From positions 3,223,379-3,287,378 of the forward strand of contig NW_003101681.1 in assembly GCF_000003855.2 (NCBI RefSeq): DNA of 64,000 nucleotides, read 5' to 3'. Origin of the DNA: Blastomyces gilchristii SLH14081 (taxonomy: Eukaryota; Ascomycota; Eurotiomycetes; Onygenales; Ajellomycetaceae). The notes beneath the pieces are model-generated. The model did no database searches. It was not told the DNA's origin and saw only the letters and a list, made by a program, of their open reading frames with translations. Below are positions 48,912 through 60,963 of the stretch, in pieces. Position numbers and translations under genes: made by a program. The stretch's first letter is position 1, and each line of letters opens with the position of its first letter.

Positions 48912-49560
48912 GCAGGTCTTCGCGATGGTCCACCAGCGCGTTACAATAAAGGGATGTAACATGATTAAGCGGCTACAGTCAGACTTAATCCTTGAGGGCC
49001 CTGGGGTCCCTTAAGAATTGATCCTTTTGGCCCAGTTGTTTTCCAACAGCCACACACAGACTGTCAGCCAATAGAATTGATGGAACTGGCCAGTTAGGTC
49101 CACGAAAGTGATTGCTTCGGGGTTATGCCTTAATATATCAGGATTACAGGGTTTCTCTAGCCAGGCATAATTCATGCGCCGATATCACACTCCAACTCAT
49201 CAGGGAGAAAGTATGGCTCCTCGATTAGATTCGCCAGCGTCATCTAAGCTCCAAATCTATAAGTCGGGTCGGCGGGAAGTCCCATGAATTGAGAAATCAT
49301 ACCTTCATAGGATTTCAATCGTCGTGGCAGCTTTCGCAACGACCATGGCGACAGAGACTGTTATGACAAAGGCTGCCTCGATTATGCTGTCGACGACAGG
49401 TACAGCACACCCAGCTGAACGAACCTACTCTGAGTAAAATTGCTTATTAAACAACGATATATGTTGGCCGTTGCGGCTATTGGCTGTGGCGATTTCTCCA
49501 GATCACGTGACCCACCACTATATTAAGCTCTTTGTAGATAGATCTATCAATACAACCTTC
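48912..49560. other. Right part of gene island, no gene assigned
   Basis: CpG-containing, unmutated DNA. A short frame MAPRLDSPASSKLQIYKSGR (from 49213) ends after 23 codons, and a second frame at about 49310-49438 (RISIVVAAFATTMATETVM) is open to TAA; neither is convincing. GGTCACGTGATCTGG on the minus strand near 49500 is also found in the copia LTR at 49991. Confidence 0.4.
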
Positions 49561-49986
49561 AACTATTATATAGATTATAGCCTTAAGAGCATATTATTCT
49601 TTTTAGAATATTATATTAATATTTTGATATAAGTAGTTTATCTTATCTTTTTCAGAACAACTCTTACTTTTTACTAGAGATATTTTATTCTCTGTGAATT
49701 TATTAGTCAGCAGATTTATATTCTTTTTTTTTTTTTTTTTTTTCTTCAAAAAGAAAATGCATTCATTATTATAAAGAATATCACTATTTTTACATATTTA
49801 AAAGAAGTAGAGTTATCTTAATATAAGTAATATATTTATTACTTCAGAGTTCAGCTTAAGACTTAAAATTACTCACTTTACTAGATAACTTATTAATAAA
49901 ATAATTACTTATTATAAGAAGAATTCTGAGTTATAAGATAAGAGTAATATCAGTTTTCACTAAAGTATGAAATTCAATGATGAGAT
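49561..49986. other. AT-rich transition zone with a 20-T run
   Basis: Composition changes abruptly here. A homopolymer of 20 T lies at 49724-49743. No gene was seen. It continued directly into 55683-55889 before the copia insertion. Confidence 0.6.
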
Positions 49987-50081
49987 TGTCAGGTCACGTG
50001 ATCTGGCTTACTAATCCTTCCACCATATAACTTTTCACAAGCTAGCAACCTTTCAATCACACAAGCTTTACACCTTTCACA
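49987..50081 (+). repeat. 5' LTR of copia element
   Basis: 95 bp, unusually short. It contains the palindrome GGTCACGTGATC, which is changed to GGTCATATGATC in the 3' LTR. Confidence 0.9.
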
Positions 50082-50095
50082 GGTTATGAGACCTG
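50082..50095 (+). promoter_or_regulatory. Primer-binding site of copia element (half-tRNA type)
   Basis: GGTTATGAGACCTG starts directly after the LTR. It is complementary, with one mismatch, to the anticodon arm of initiator tRNA-Met (GGGCTCATAACC), the internal priming site used by Drosophila copia and yeast Ty5. Confidence 0.6.
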
Positions 50096-50344
50096 TTTTG
50101 CGCAAAATCGCTGCCAATTCAGGATTTCTTGTCAATATAATCATTATTTGAACTACTGCTTCATTTGATATGCTCATCAGGAGTTAAAATCATCTTATTC
50201 TATCAGTATTGATGTGTTTGAGATCTTGATAATCAATAATACTACTGCTCACTTAAAAAAGAGGCTTGCAGAAAACACATCACATTTGTAAAAAAGTAAG
50301 AAAAGAGAATAATATTGACAAGGATTCAATAAATGAATATCAAG

Positions 50345-53300
50345 ATGGCAGATTCAATATGATCTCGCCCACATACATGTTCGCGATCTTGTGTCCTTTT
50401 CACTGAATCAGTTGCAGTTGATAATGATGATGATTCTTCACACTCATGCTCTGCCAGTGAACATTCTTCTGAAGCTTGTGAAAGCTTCATTGATGAACAC
50501 TCTGAAACACTCTCTCAATTCGAAGCTGGTTTGAATACAGCTTCTGACACAGTCAGGCCGGCCCCCTGATCTACTCAACAGCTTGATGCTGGTTCTCTTG
50601 ATGAGAATAATGAACACTCAGGTGTCTACTGTTCAGACAAGGCAATATCAGATCAACAGATGAAGCATCTCAAGATAATGCTTGAGATGAACAAGAGGAA
50701 GCAAAGAGTCTTAGAACTCAAACTACAACTGGAAAAACTTTGTCAACAGAGATTCTCTATAGATTGATCACAGAATGTCAACAATCATTCTATCATCACA
50801 TCAACAGTCACATGGAATTCTAATCTCAGTGAAAGGTTGGAATTCAATCTTTATGAATTGAATAGCCATGTTGACAAGGCAATCTCTCAATTCAAGAAAG
50901 ATGTCAAGAATACTGTGAGACTAAACAGTCTGACTGACACATTCAATTACATCACATAAAGCATCTTCATGAAATTGAAACTGGTTGATACACAGTGCTG
51001 ATATATGATAGAGAAATGACAGATTCAGAACTCTCTACAAAGAGATGATGAATAAGCATCATTCTGAGACATCAGAAACTGGTGGCTCTACACATTCATC
51101 TTGAACTGCTTGAGTGCAGGAGTCAGACCACATTTCTCCAAGTATGATGAAAATCAGATTGCTTATACTCTATGAAATGTGATTGAACAGAAATACTCTG
51201 TTCTCAAAACACAGTTATGCTGTGAGACAGTTCTGGAATTCATGTCTCTTAGTGACACACAGGTCACCAATCTACACACATTCTTTGATAAGTTCTGGTT
51301 CATCATTATGAAATTGAAGATGTTGAATACTTCCTCTTCAGATGCATGAATATTTGATATCTTCTACTCAGTTCTACTCAACAATTGAAGGAATTATATT
51401 CAGAAGAAGATAGAGAAGATACAGGATTTCAAATTCACAGCTGTGATATTGAATGTTGATCTTCTCATGAAGGAAATCTGTTCATGGCTTGATTCTTCAA
51501 AAGATAAAAAGAATCTGCACAATATAGATTCTGTGGTCAACACAGCTATAACAGCTACAATGGCCACAATGACTATCAACAACAATACATTGAATTCAGC
51601 CCGTGAAGGTCATACTGAACATGGTCATGATAGTACTCAAGAGAGCTTCTGAAATCATCAGAGATCAGGAAATTCATCTATCTGTTCTGAATGTGAGAGA
51701 TCTCACTTTGACATCTGTTGATTAATCAATTCAGACAGTGCTTCAGATAATTGAAGGATAAACAATACTGCAAGAATAAAGGAATTCAAGGAAAAGAAGA
51801 AAAAGAACAATAGTGAGAGTAGAACTCAACTATTCATTACAGATGAATCAGACATCTATCAGATGACAAATCTCACAGAGGTTATCAATGTGTCAGTCTG
51901 TTTTGTGGAACCTCACAAGGATTCTCTCACTATATGAAATAGTGGCACCGGATGCCACATAGTGAGTGATAGATTACAATTTTCAGAACTTATAGCAATC
52001 AATGATCCAACAGTTCAAGTGATCAACAAGGTCATTATAAAGATTCAGAGTGTCAGCACTGTATTCATCTCAGTGAGTGAAAGATTGATAGAATTCAATC
52101 ATGTATACTATGTGCCAGGACTATTCACAAATCTGATCTCTGCTGAGCTTATGAAATGTCAGAGCTATATTTGTCATGATATACAAGTTGATGCTGAAAA
52201 CTACTTTGAGTTTCTATCATCTATCAACAGTGATATCTTCTACACTAATCTGTCTCACAATAATATTTACATTCTATCTGACAGCTCACCGACATTTCAT
52301 GAAGTAATGAATGACTCAATGTATAAAGCAGTGACATATGTGGCTGTTCTGAAACCAAAGACAATCTCAACAGATTATGATCTGAGTGCTGAGTCTTTGA
52401 GATCTTTCAGCTGTGAGAAGGTTGAACAGTTAATCAACTCTAAGAATTCAGATACTGATTTCTTTATTATCTCATCTTTATCTTGGTTATCTGCAGTTCT
52501 TCTGAAACAGCTTCTGATAGATGAGTGACATCATCAACTTAGTCATATCAGTGAAAATAGTATATTAGAAATGACCAGAGACCTGTGATTTGATATTATC
52601 ATTATCAGTCTGAAGAAATTATCATTCTGTGTCATATATATTAAGGCTAAACAGAAACATACTTTCTACAAGGATTCCACACCACATTGTGCCACCCGCA
52701 AGGCCTTGAAGGTTTGAGTGGATATATTCAGTGATGGTGAGACTCTTGGAACTGAGAATGATATATCATCTTACACTGGCAAGAAGCTTGCAATGATGAT
52801 AACAGATGATGCCACCTGTATGAGGTGAATATTCCTATTGAAATGCAAGGATGAGACATTGAGATATCTACAGATCTTCAACCAATTCATCAAGAATCTG
52901 CTGAGACATGGCATTGCAATCATTCACTCAGATTGTGGAGAATTGAATTCAAATGCAGTCACAGCATACATGCTCAGTGAAGATATAAAATGAGAGCTGA
53001 CTCTCTCTCATACTTCACAGTAAGATGAAGTATTTGAACAATCAATCAATTTGATTATTGAGAAGTTCTGATCACTATTAATAGACTCTTCAGCTTTAGA
53101 AAAGATGTGAGATGAGGCAGTTATTGCAGTCACAGAGCTGCTTAATCTTATGTCAACCTCAATAATATTATATGAGGGCTCTGAAAATACAAAGCTCATT
53201 ACACTCTATGAGGCCTGACTTGAAGCTCTATCTTCTGCACATGACATTTGCTGATGAAGTTGTAAAGCATTCTTGAAGATTGTTCTCAAGCTCATCAATA

Positions 53301-55453
53301 AGATGGCTTCTCATTTCAAAGAGTTGATTTTTATAAGTTATGATGATTTTATCAATTATAGATTGATGAATCCCTTCAACAGATGTTTATACATTTCAAA
53401 AGACATCATCTTTCAGAAGAACCTTCATCTTGCCAATTCATCAATATTGATAATACACAACCTGAAGGTTCTACTCAATGCAGTCTGTAAAGCAGCTGCA
53501 GTGATTTCTTCAGTGACATCAGGTCTACTCACTGCAGTCTGTCAAGAGACTGCAGTGATTCCTGATTCATCAATTGATGATCTGTTCATTGATGAGAAAA
53601 TTCAACCTGAGTGTTCATTATTTCTTATACTCACTAATAATTGATGAATTGACTATAATATCTCTGTAAGAATACCTACCTTTTTAGTGCAGAATACACT
53701 GAACTTCTCAGAACTCACAGTTGAATCTAATGATTCTCTGACATCTACAAGAAATATCACTATAGTGAGAGAATCAACAGTGAGGAAATCTTCAGTGAGA
53801 GACAGTCTTGAAGATCTACTCCCTGATTCTGAGATCACTGCACTTCTGATCCTGAAAAACCTCATGTATATCAAAGCTTTCATAGAATGAAAGTATTATT
53901 ACAAGACCTGTGTTAAAGAGATCAACTGTTTAAAATAGATAGAGGCCTGATAACTGATTGAGAGAATATTATAAATGAGTGTTCTCTGCAGTCAATGAGT
54001 ATTTGACAAAAAGTTCAATAATATGAGTGATGTTATCTGCTATAAGATTCACTGAGTTGTCTGCAGAAATCTTCAATAGAAGAGAGTCAATTACTCAAGA
54101 ATCTTTGCACCTGTCATCTCTGCATTCATCTCATGAGCTCTCATGATGATCTCAGCATCTCAGAGATGATATGTTCTGCAGATTGATATGGTGATTATCT
54201 TTTTAAATGCTCAACTGTCTGCTGATGAATAGATATATATGAATCAATTCACAGAATTCTGTAAAGACTGTGATGATCTTGTATGTAAGTTAATGCAGAG
54301 ACTATACAGTCTTAAGCAAGCAGCACTCTTATGATATGAGAAGCTGTGAAAGATGCTATTACACTCAGACTTCTGTGTCAGTCTCTATGATGCTGGACTA
54401 TTTATTCATGATGGAAGACAGGTTTATATAATCATCTATGTGAATAATGTCCATCTCTACAGCCTGAAAATCGAAGATCTGGACTGAGCCAGAGCTGAAA
54501 TTGCTGCTAATTATGAGATCAAGAATGTAGGGAATTCCAACTGCTATCTAGAAATGAAGATTGATAGAGATTCAACTTTATTGACATTGTTTCAACCTCT
54601 CTTTATAAGGAATCTTCTGAAGAAGTTCTCAATGAATGACTGTCATTCTACATTCACTTCTATGAAGAAGAATGTTGATTTCATGAATGATGATGAGAAA
54701 CTGATTGCATACACAGCAGAATTTACTCTACAGTTCTATCAATCCAGTATTGAATCCCTGCAATATCTGGCATTCAATACATGTCCTGATATGAGCTTCG
54801 CCGCAGGATTTCTTGAATGATTCAGCTCCCAGTCTACATCAAAGAACTGGGCTGCATACAAGTGTACACTCTGATATCTACAGGGTTCAATCAATGAGGG
54901 TATAACCTATCACAGAGGTGCCGAAATTGAACCTGTAGCATACACAGATGCCGATTGAGCCGGTAGGGATCCAGGATCCCGTTCAACCACCGGTTATATC
55001 ATCTACATGCAAGGTGGTCCTGTTGCATGGCGGAGCTGCCGGCAAACAGAGGTCTTCAAGTCATCAACAGAGGCTGAATATATTGCATCCTCTGAGGCCG
55101 CATATGAGCTTGTCTGTCTCCAAGAGCTTCTAGAAGACGCTGGATTCATCTCATCCCACCTCAACAATCTGGATGCCGATGATCACCTCATTCCCACCAC
55201 AGTCAATGGTCTGGCTTATACAATCCATGCTGATAATAAGTCTGTCATAGAGCTATCCTCTTCCAAAGCAATTCCACACTGCTTGAAGCATATAGAGGTT
55301 CATTTTCACATTCTTCAGAATCTTGTCTGCAAGAATGAGATATCTATCTGATATGTTTCATCTGCTGAGAACACAGTGGATGAGCTTACTAAATCACTTA
55401 AAATATTGAAATATATGTGTTGAAAAGAGAATATAAAGAAGATAGAAGAATAG
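50345..55453 (+). pseudogene. Copia gag-pol, single 1702-codon frame broken mainly by TGA
   Basis: All coding blocks from ATG 50345 to TAG 55451-55453 are in one frame with no net frameshift. Gag has an acidic N-terminus, a coiled coil (about 50660-50760) and a knuckle-like CSECERSHFDIC (51683-51718). The protease motif is WNSGTGCH (about 51935-51958), with Asn for the catalytic Asp. Integrase shows WHQLSH near 52526 and HSDCGELNS near 52925. RT has YVNN at 54437-54448 in place of YVDD. RNase H has YTDADWAG (about 54942), SSTEAEYIASSEA (about 55060) and HADNKSV (about 55225). More than 25 TGA codons lie at Trp-like positions against few TAA/TAG. Order PR-IN-RT-RH is diagnostic of Ty1/copia. 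Confidence 0.88.
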
Positions 55454-55587
55454 AGGGATAAAAAATGATGTATATCATGACTGGTTTTTCATTACTTCAC
55501 ATTTTCCAGTCATTTTTTGTACCTGTACTTGATTTGAAGATGAATTTTGTATATAGCATTGTGTATAGTTACTCTGGTGAGTGAGAA

Positions 55588-55682
55588 TGTCAGGTCATAT
55601 GATCTGGCTTACTAATCCTTTCATTATATAACTTTTCACAAGCTAGCAACCTTTCAATCACACAAGCTTTACACCTTTCACA
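55588..55682 (+). repeat. 3' LTR of copia element
   Basis: 95 bp, same ends as the 5' LTR. It is preceded by a purine-rich GGTGAGTGAGAA, probably the mutated polypurine tract. Confidence 0.9.
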
Positions 55683-55687
55683 GAGAT

Positions 55688-55889
55688 CATAAAAGTGCTT
55701 TAGAATAAAGAAAAGTAAAGTTAATATTTATCTGCAGAATCTGTTTATTTCAACTTAATAAATTCTTTATTATCTCTCACTTTCAGAATACTAATATTTA
55801 ATGATGACTTGAATCAACTCATCTATTATATAGCAGACAATCTTATAAATCTTATACAGATAATACTCTGAAATTAACTATAACTTAAA
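55688..55889. other. Short unassigned AT-rich spacer
   Basis: Nothing recognisable. It is the former continuation of 49561-49986. Confidence 0.5.
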
Positions 55890-57557
55890 CTGCTTTATTA
55901 CAAACTCACTCAATTCTTTGAATATGAACCTGCTGATGAATTCATTGAAAAGCTCTTAATTATATAAGCATTTTAATCTCATCACTGACTGCATACTCTG
56001 TGTGATAGTGAAGTTATTCAGTTAAACATGAACCAGATATTGTTTGAAACTTCTGTGTGAGATTATTCCCTATTCATTTCTATCACATCACAACTTTAGG
56101 TTAAATTGTCATATAAATTGTAAGATGAAGAGACCTACTCATATGTATCAATGTTCTTGATTTTAGAAGATATCTGATCTGTAATGATAAAGATATCTGA
56201 AGAGTAATCTCTGTGAAAACCCTTTCTATCTTTGATCTTTCAAAACATCAATGCTAAGTCTCACTCATGTACCGCTCTTTTCAATCTGACTCACCTTCAG
56301 TAGAAAGATACAAAAAGATACCTCAGTAATAGTATTAAGCACATAATTAACAAACATATCTGAAGTGCAATCTCTGCATCTGTTTTTGAGGTATCAAGAC
56401 ATCAATATCAAGTCTCACTCACATATTATCTTATTTAACCTGGCCTTTCCTTGGGAGAAAGTTACAAAAAGATACCTAGTTAACAATATTTAATACATAA
56501 CTGACAGATAACAACAACTATAAAATCAGTATATCTCAAGATCTGACTGAGTCTTTAATCTCTGCAGAGTGAGATATATTAAATCTAGTTTTAATATCTT
56601 AATATTAAATTGATTCTGTAAGGAATTGAGAATAGTAATACTAGATTTCTATTAAATTTGAGAATTAACTCTATATTGATATAATTGTTGATAAAGTCTT
56701 CTATTTTAAGATATTAATAATCAGTTTCTCTAGATCTTACTGATAATATTTATATTATTATATAGAAACAGACTTATATTCTCTATAATATCAAGACTCT
56801 GAAGAGAGAAAGACTTGATAGAGAGTATATAGATAATAGTAGTGTATATCTTAGCAGTTTTTATCTCATGCTTCTGCAGCAGTTAATGTAAAAAAAAAGA
56901 TCTTAGAATTAGTTTTTTACTTCTCTTGAAAAAGTAAGATGTTTTTCTCTGAATTTTATACAATATTCTTATAAAGAATTAAAAACAGTGTTATTTTCTG
57001 TTATAATTTTATATTCTTTTAAGTAAGAATTACTTTTTCAGTAGGTGAAGAGCTTTCATTAATACTTAATTCTTTTTTACACTCTTTATTAACTGATTCG
57101 AGTTGCACACTTATTGTGTGAGAAGAATTGAATGATTTAGAATAAAATTGAATAATTTTATTAAAGTTTCTATAAAAAATTAACTTATTTTTTGTCAGTT
57201 TTTCTCTCAAAAACTGTCATATTATCTGATTTATTATTAATTGATATCATACTTTTTCTCACTGTATCTTAAGAAAGAGATTGTAAAGATTTTATTAATT
57301 TATTTTAAAACTCAATTTTAGTTTAGCAGATTCTCTTCAAAAATCTAATCTAGTTACTGAACTAGTGTGAAAGAAATCAGGTATTTTATACTCAAAAGTC
57401 TTTTATTCTTCTTTTGAAATTATCTGATCAACTTTTCAATTTATAATAGACTGATAAATCTCTCAATTGAAACAGTCTGCTCAACTTTTCAGTTGAAAAT
57501 AAACTGATAAATTCCTTAATTGAAACAGTCTGATCAACTTTTCATTAAGTAAGTAAA

Positions 57558-59159
57558 ATGAATTCAAAAATACACTCAGTTGATGTGGAAAAAGATGCTT
57601 TCTTGAATTCTATTTCTGAGATTGAAATTCTGAAGAGAATAAAGAAAGAAGAAATACAGAAACAACAAGTTCTTAAAATACAGAAACTTGAAAAAGTAAG
57701 TAAAATTCTTGAAAAACAGTGTCTGAGTGAGATAAATGAAGAAGTTCTGTTAATTCTTCATACTCATATTAATCAACTACAGAAGATGATCAAGTACAAA
57801 CTTAGAATTTCAAACACAGTTCAAAAAACATTGAAAATTTCTAGTATAATCACTGACTCTTTATCTTCTTCTTCTTCTTCTTCTTCTTCTTCTTCTTCTT
57901 CTTTGAATTATAAGAAAATATATACTGAAGCAGCAGAATCTGCTATCTTTAAATCAGCTATCTCAAAATCTGCTCAAAATTCTGAGAAAGGTCAGAAGAA
58001 TACTACTCATATCTCTATTTATAGAAAAGAAGAGAAAAAAATGAAAAAAGAGAAACACTTTTAAATCTTTAAAAATAGAAGATTTATTCTCAAAGACTTA
58101 AATCAGAAGATGTTACAGAGCAACAAGCTAGACTCAAATATTATTTTCAGAATCAGAAATAAAATTAATCAGCATTTCTTCTCTTAGTTAATAACTGATA
58201 TTGAAGTTTAAAAATCTGTTATAGCTTCAATTGAGCTATCTTTCTTTAAAAATTTCATTATTCTGACTACAATGAATGAATTCAGTGCAGAATTTCTTAT
58301 TCAGAATGAGAATCTTCAGAAATGAGTAATAAAATTGTTGTTAAACAGAAAAATTCTATCTAAGAGAGATAAAAAGTAAGATAAATTCATTTCTTATAAT
58401 ATTTCACTTGATATTTTTAACTGTGAGAAAGAAATACTACTTCTTAAAAATGAATTAGAAGAATACAATTCTATTGAACTAAGAAAAGAGTCTGTATAGC
58501 TAAATTCAATTAAGTTCAGATAAAGTAGAAGAAATATCTCTGTTCTAGTATATATAATAACACTTGAATCATTAAATATCTCTAAAGTAAGAGTGATAGA
58601 TTTGAAAATGAGAGTTCATGAATACAAAGACTCAAGAATGAATCTCAAAGCTTAAACACAGTGTTTAAACTGACAAAGATATGAACACTTTGCAATCTCT
58701 TATTTCAGAGACTTAGAATATATATTCTATGCTAGAGATCACAAAGTGAGTGAGTATAAATGTGAAACATACTCAAAAAGGGATGAAATATATTAATATA
58801 CTCTGCTTAAATACTTTAATTGTAAAGAAAAATATGCATCTAGCTCAAAAGAATGCATATTTACTTCAAGAACTAAAAAGAACTGGAGAAAAGATGAAGC
58901 TCAAAGTCAATCTAAAACTGAAGAGAATAGTCAAGTCAGTAAACCTGAAACTACAAGCTTAAAAAGAAGAAACTCTTAATTATATAAATCTTCAAACTTT
59001 AAATCTTCAGCTAAATATAAGCAGAATTTGAATTCTTAAATAACTGTTAAAAATAGATAATTAAGAAATGACTCTGATAATAAACTAGACAGAATACAAG
59101 CAGTTAAGATTCCTGCTTTTTAAAATAGTTATAATCCACTATCTGATAATAATGATTAA
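57558..59159 (+). pseudogene. LINE E ORF1 (broken)
   Basis: The frame starts MNSKIHSVDV and is open for 168 codons, including a 13-codon Ser run (TCT/TCC repeat at about 57866-57904), then broken by TAA and others. Total length is 1602 bp, as in A, B and C. The knuckle region lies near 58650-58870, with several Cys/His codons lost. Confidence 0.75.
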
Positions 59160-60589
59160 ATTCTACTCTATCTCTACTCTCTTTGAGTAAAATTTATAAT
59201 AAAAATAATAAACAAGTTTAAACACTCTTTAAAAGTCACATTTATTCAAAACAATGTGAATAGAAATTTAAACTATATTTATTCTTATTTTCAAATTGTA
59301 TTTGAATAAAAAGTTAATTTTATACTTCTTGAGACATCAAATTTTGATACTGAGTAAAAATATATTATTTCTTATTCAAGATACTACTACTTTACATATT
59401 AAAAGTATGAGATAAAGTCAAAAGTGCTGATCTATAAAAGAGAGAGATCAAGATATTAATTTAATGGAAGATTTAATATTATATCTGACTCTGATATTTT
59501 AGTGAGTGATATTATAGATAAAGAGAATAAGTTTAATATTATACAGCTTATAAATATTTATAATGAAAAATTATTGAAGAAAAATAATAATATCTAAATA
59601 ATTAATGAAGAATTTTTGAATATAACTTTATTTAAAAACTCTATAATTATAGAAGATTTCAATGCATATCATCTCTGATGAAATTCAGAATGTGAAAGAG
59701 TAGTAAGAGTAGATAAACTAGTTCAATGAACTTTTAAGTATTTAATAGATTTAGTTAATAAGTCTGATCAATAAACATTCTTTAAAAAAGATATAAAATA
59801 GAAATCTATTATAAATCTAATCTTTATATTATAAAATCTAATTGAAAAAAGACTTATACACTAATTTATTAATTCAAGTCAGATATCAGAATCAGATCAT
59901 GAGAGTATTTAATTTAATATTAAACTAAGTGAAAAATAAATAAGTGAAAAGCTTCTTCTCTCTTATCAGAATAACTTTAAAAAAGGTGACTGAAAAGTAG
60001 TTAAAGAAAGTATAAAACTATTAAAATCTGAAAAGCAGAGTGAGCTCTATTGAAATCTTAGTCAAGATATCTCAAATGAAATACTTAAGAATAGAGTAAA
60101 GCTGATTACATCTATTATTCTAATAAGTATTAGAGATAATATTTCAAAGAAAAAGTCTTCTGAGAATTTCAAATGTTGATGAAATAAGAATATTATATTT
60201 AAAAGAAAACAATTAAATACTGCTAGAAGAGATTGAAAGAATGATATAATATCTGATAAAGAGTTCAAAGCTATCAGAAATGAATATTTTTCAGATATTA
60301 AAAAAGTTAAAACAGACTACTGAAACAAATTTCTTGAAAAAGTATAAGATAAAGAAGTTTTTAAAGTCTTTAACTATACTAAAATAAGATGTGTAGCAAA
60401 CCTTTCAGTTATAGAATATAAGTTTCAGAATGAATCATATACTACAAATTCTTTTGAGAAAGAATATCAAGCTTTTATAAGAATTCTCTTTCAAAACTCA
60501 TCAGATTCAGATTCAGAGAAAGAGAATATATCACTTTATAACTATATTAATGAAAATGACTGAGAATAATCTGAAGTTATATAAGATGA

Positions 60590-60963
60590 GCCCCAGTGGC
60601 CGAATGCTTAATGCGGCCACCCGGTAGCGCCTTGGCGTGGGAAACCAAGACGCGTGGGTTCAAAACCCGCAGGGGATACATTAAATCCGGAACTCAAGTA
60701 CCTCAGGTTTTCTAATAAATACAGAGGTGTACAAATCGCTTCAATGAATCGCTCTATGTTCCTGAGCTGAGCAGTTATTATCACATGTATCTAATTGTCA
60801 CTCCTTTGTATTTTCCGATGTTTTTGTTATCTTGGCGCGGTCTCAACACCTGTATTTCCTCCTGTATAACCAATACTTGACCTGTATTTAACATCACGCA
60901 AGGACTCATCATAAGCTCCGCTTGCATATGAGTATAATGGAATAATAATAATAATAATAATAA
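60590..60963 (+). mobile_element. tRNA-derived SINE, unmutated, with target duplication
   Basis: 374 bp of normal composition inside RIP-mutated LINE E. A 12-bp direct repeat TATATAAGATGA flanks it (60578-60589 and 60964-60975). The head has Pol III promoter boxes: A box from 60597 (TGGCCGAATGCTTAATGCGG) and B box GGTTCAAAACC at 60657-60667, spaced as in class II (Leu/Ser) tRNAs. The acceptor stem does not close well, so it is not a working tRNA. The body ends GCATATGAGTATAATGG and a (AAT)n tail at about 60940-60963. It should be transcribed by Pol III and moved by LINE enzymes. Confidence 0.85.

Larger units (their letters stand above)
49987..55682 (+). mobile_element. Complete Ty1/copia element with 95-bp LTRs
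   Basis: 5696 bp. LTRs of 95 bp at 49987-50081 and 55588-55682 begin TGTCAGGTCA and end CACCTTTCACA. A 5-bp duplication GAGAT flanks both ends (49982-49986 and 55683-55687). One gag-pol frame lies between. RIP-like change is heavy in the middle and weak at the left end and at about 54930-55230. Confidence 0.92.

Noticed and set aside
50345..55453. Use of UGA as a Trp codon (mitochondrial or alternative code)
   Set aside because: The island genes use TGG for Trp, and the TGA codons coincide with RIP-type G-to-A change next to G; TAA/TAG at Gln positions also occur.
60590..60680. A functional tRNA-Leu or tRNA-Ser gene
   Set aside because: Pol III boxes are present, but the acceptor stem pairs poorly, the anticodon arm is irregular, and the unit continues into a 374-bp element with tail and target duplication. 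It is a SINE head.
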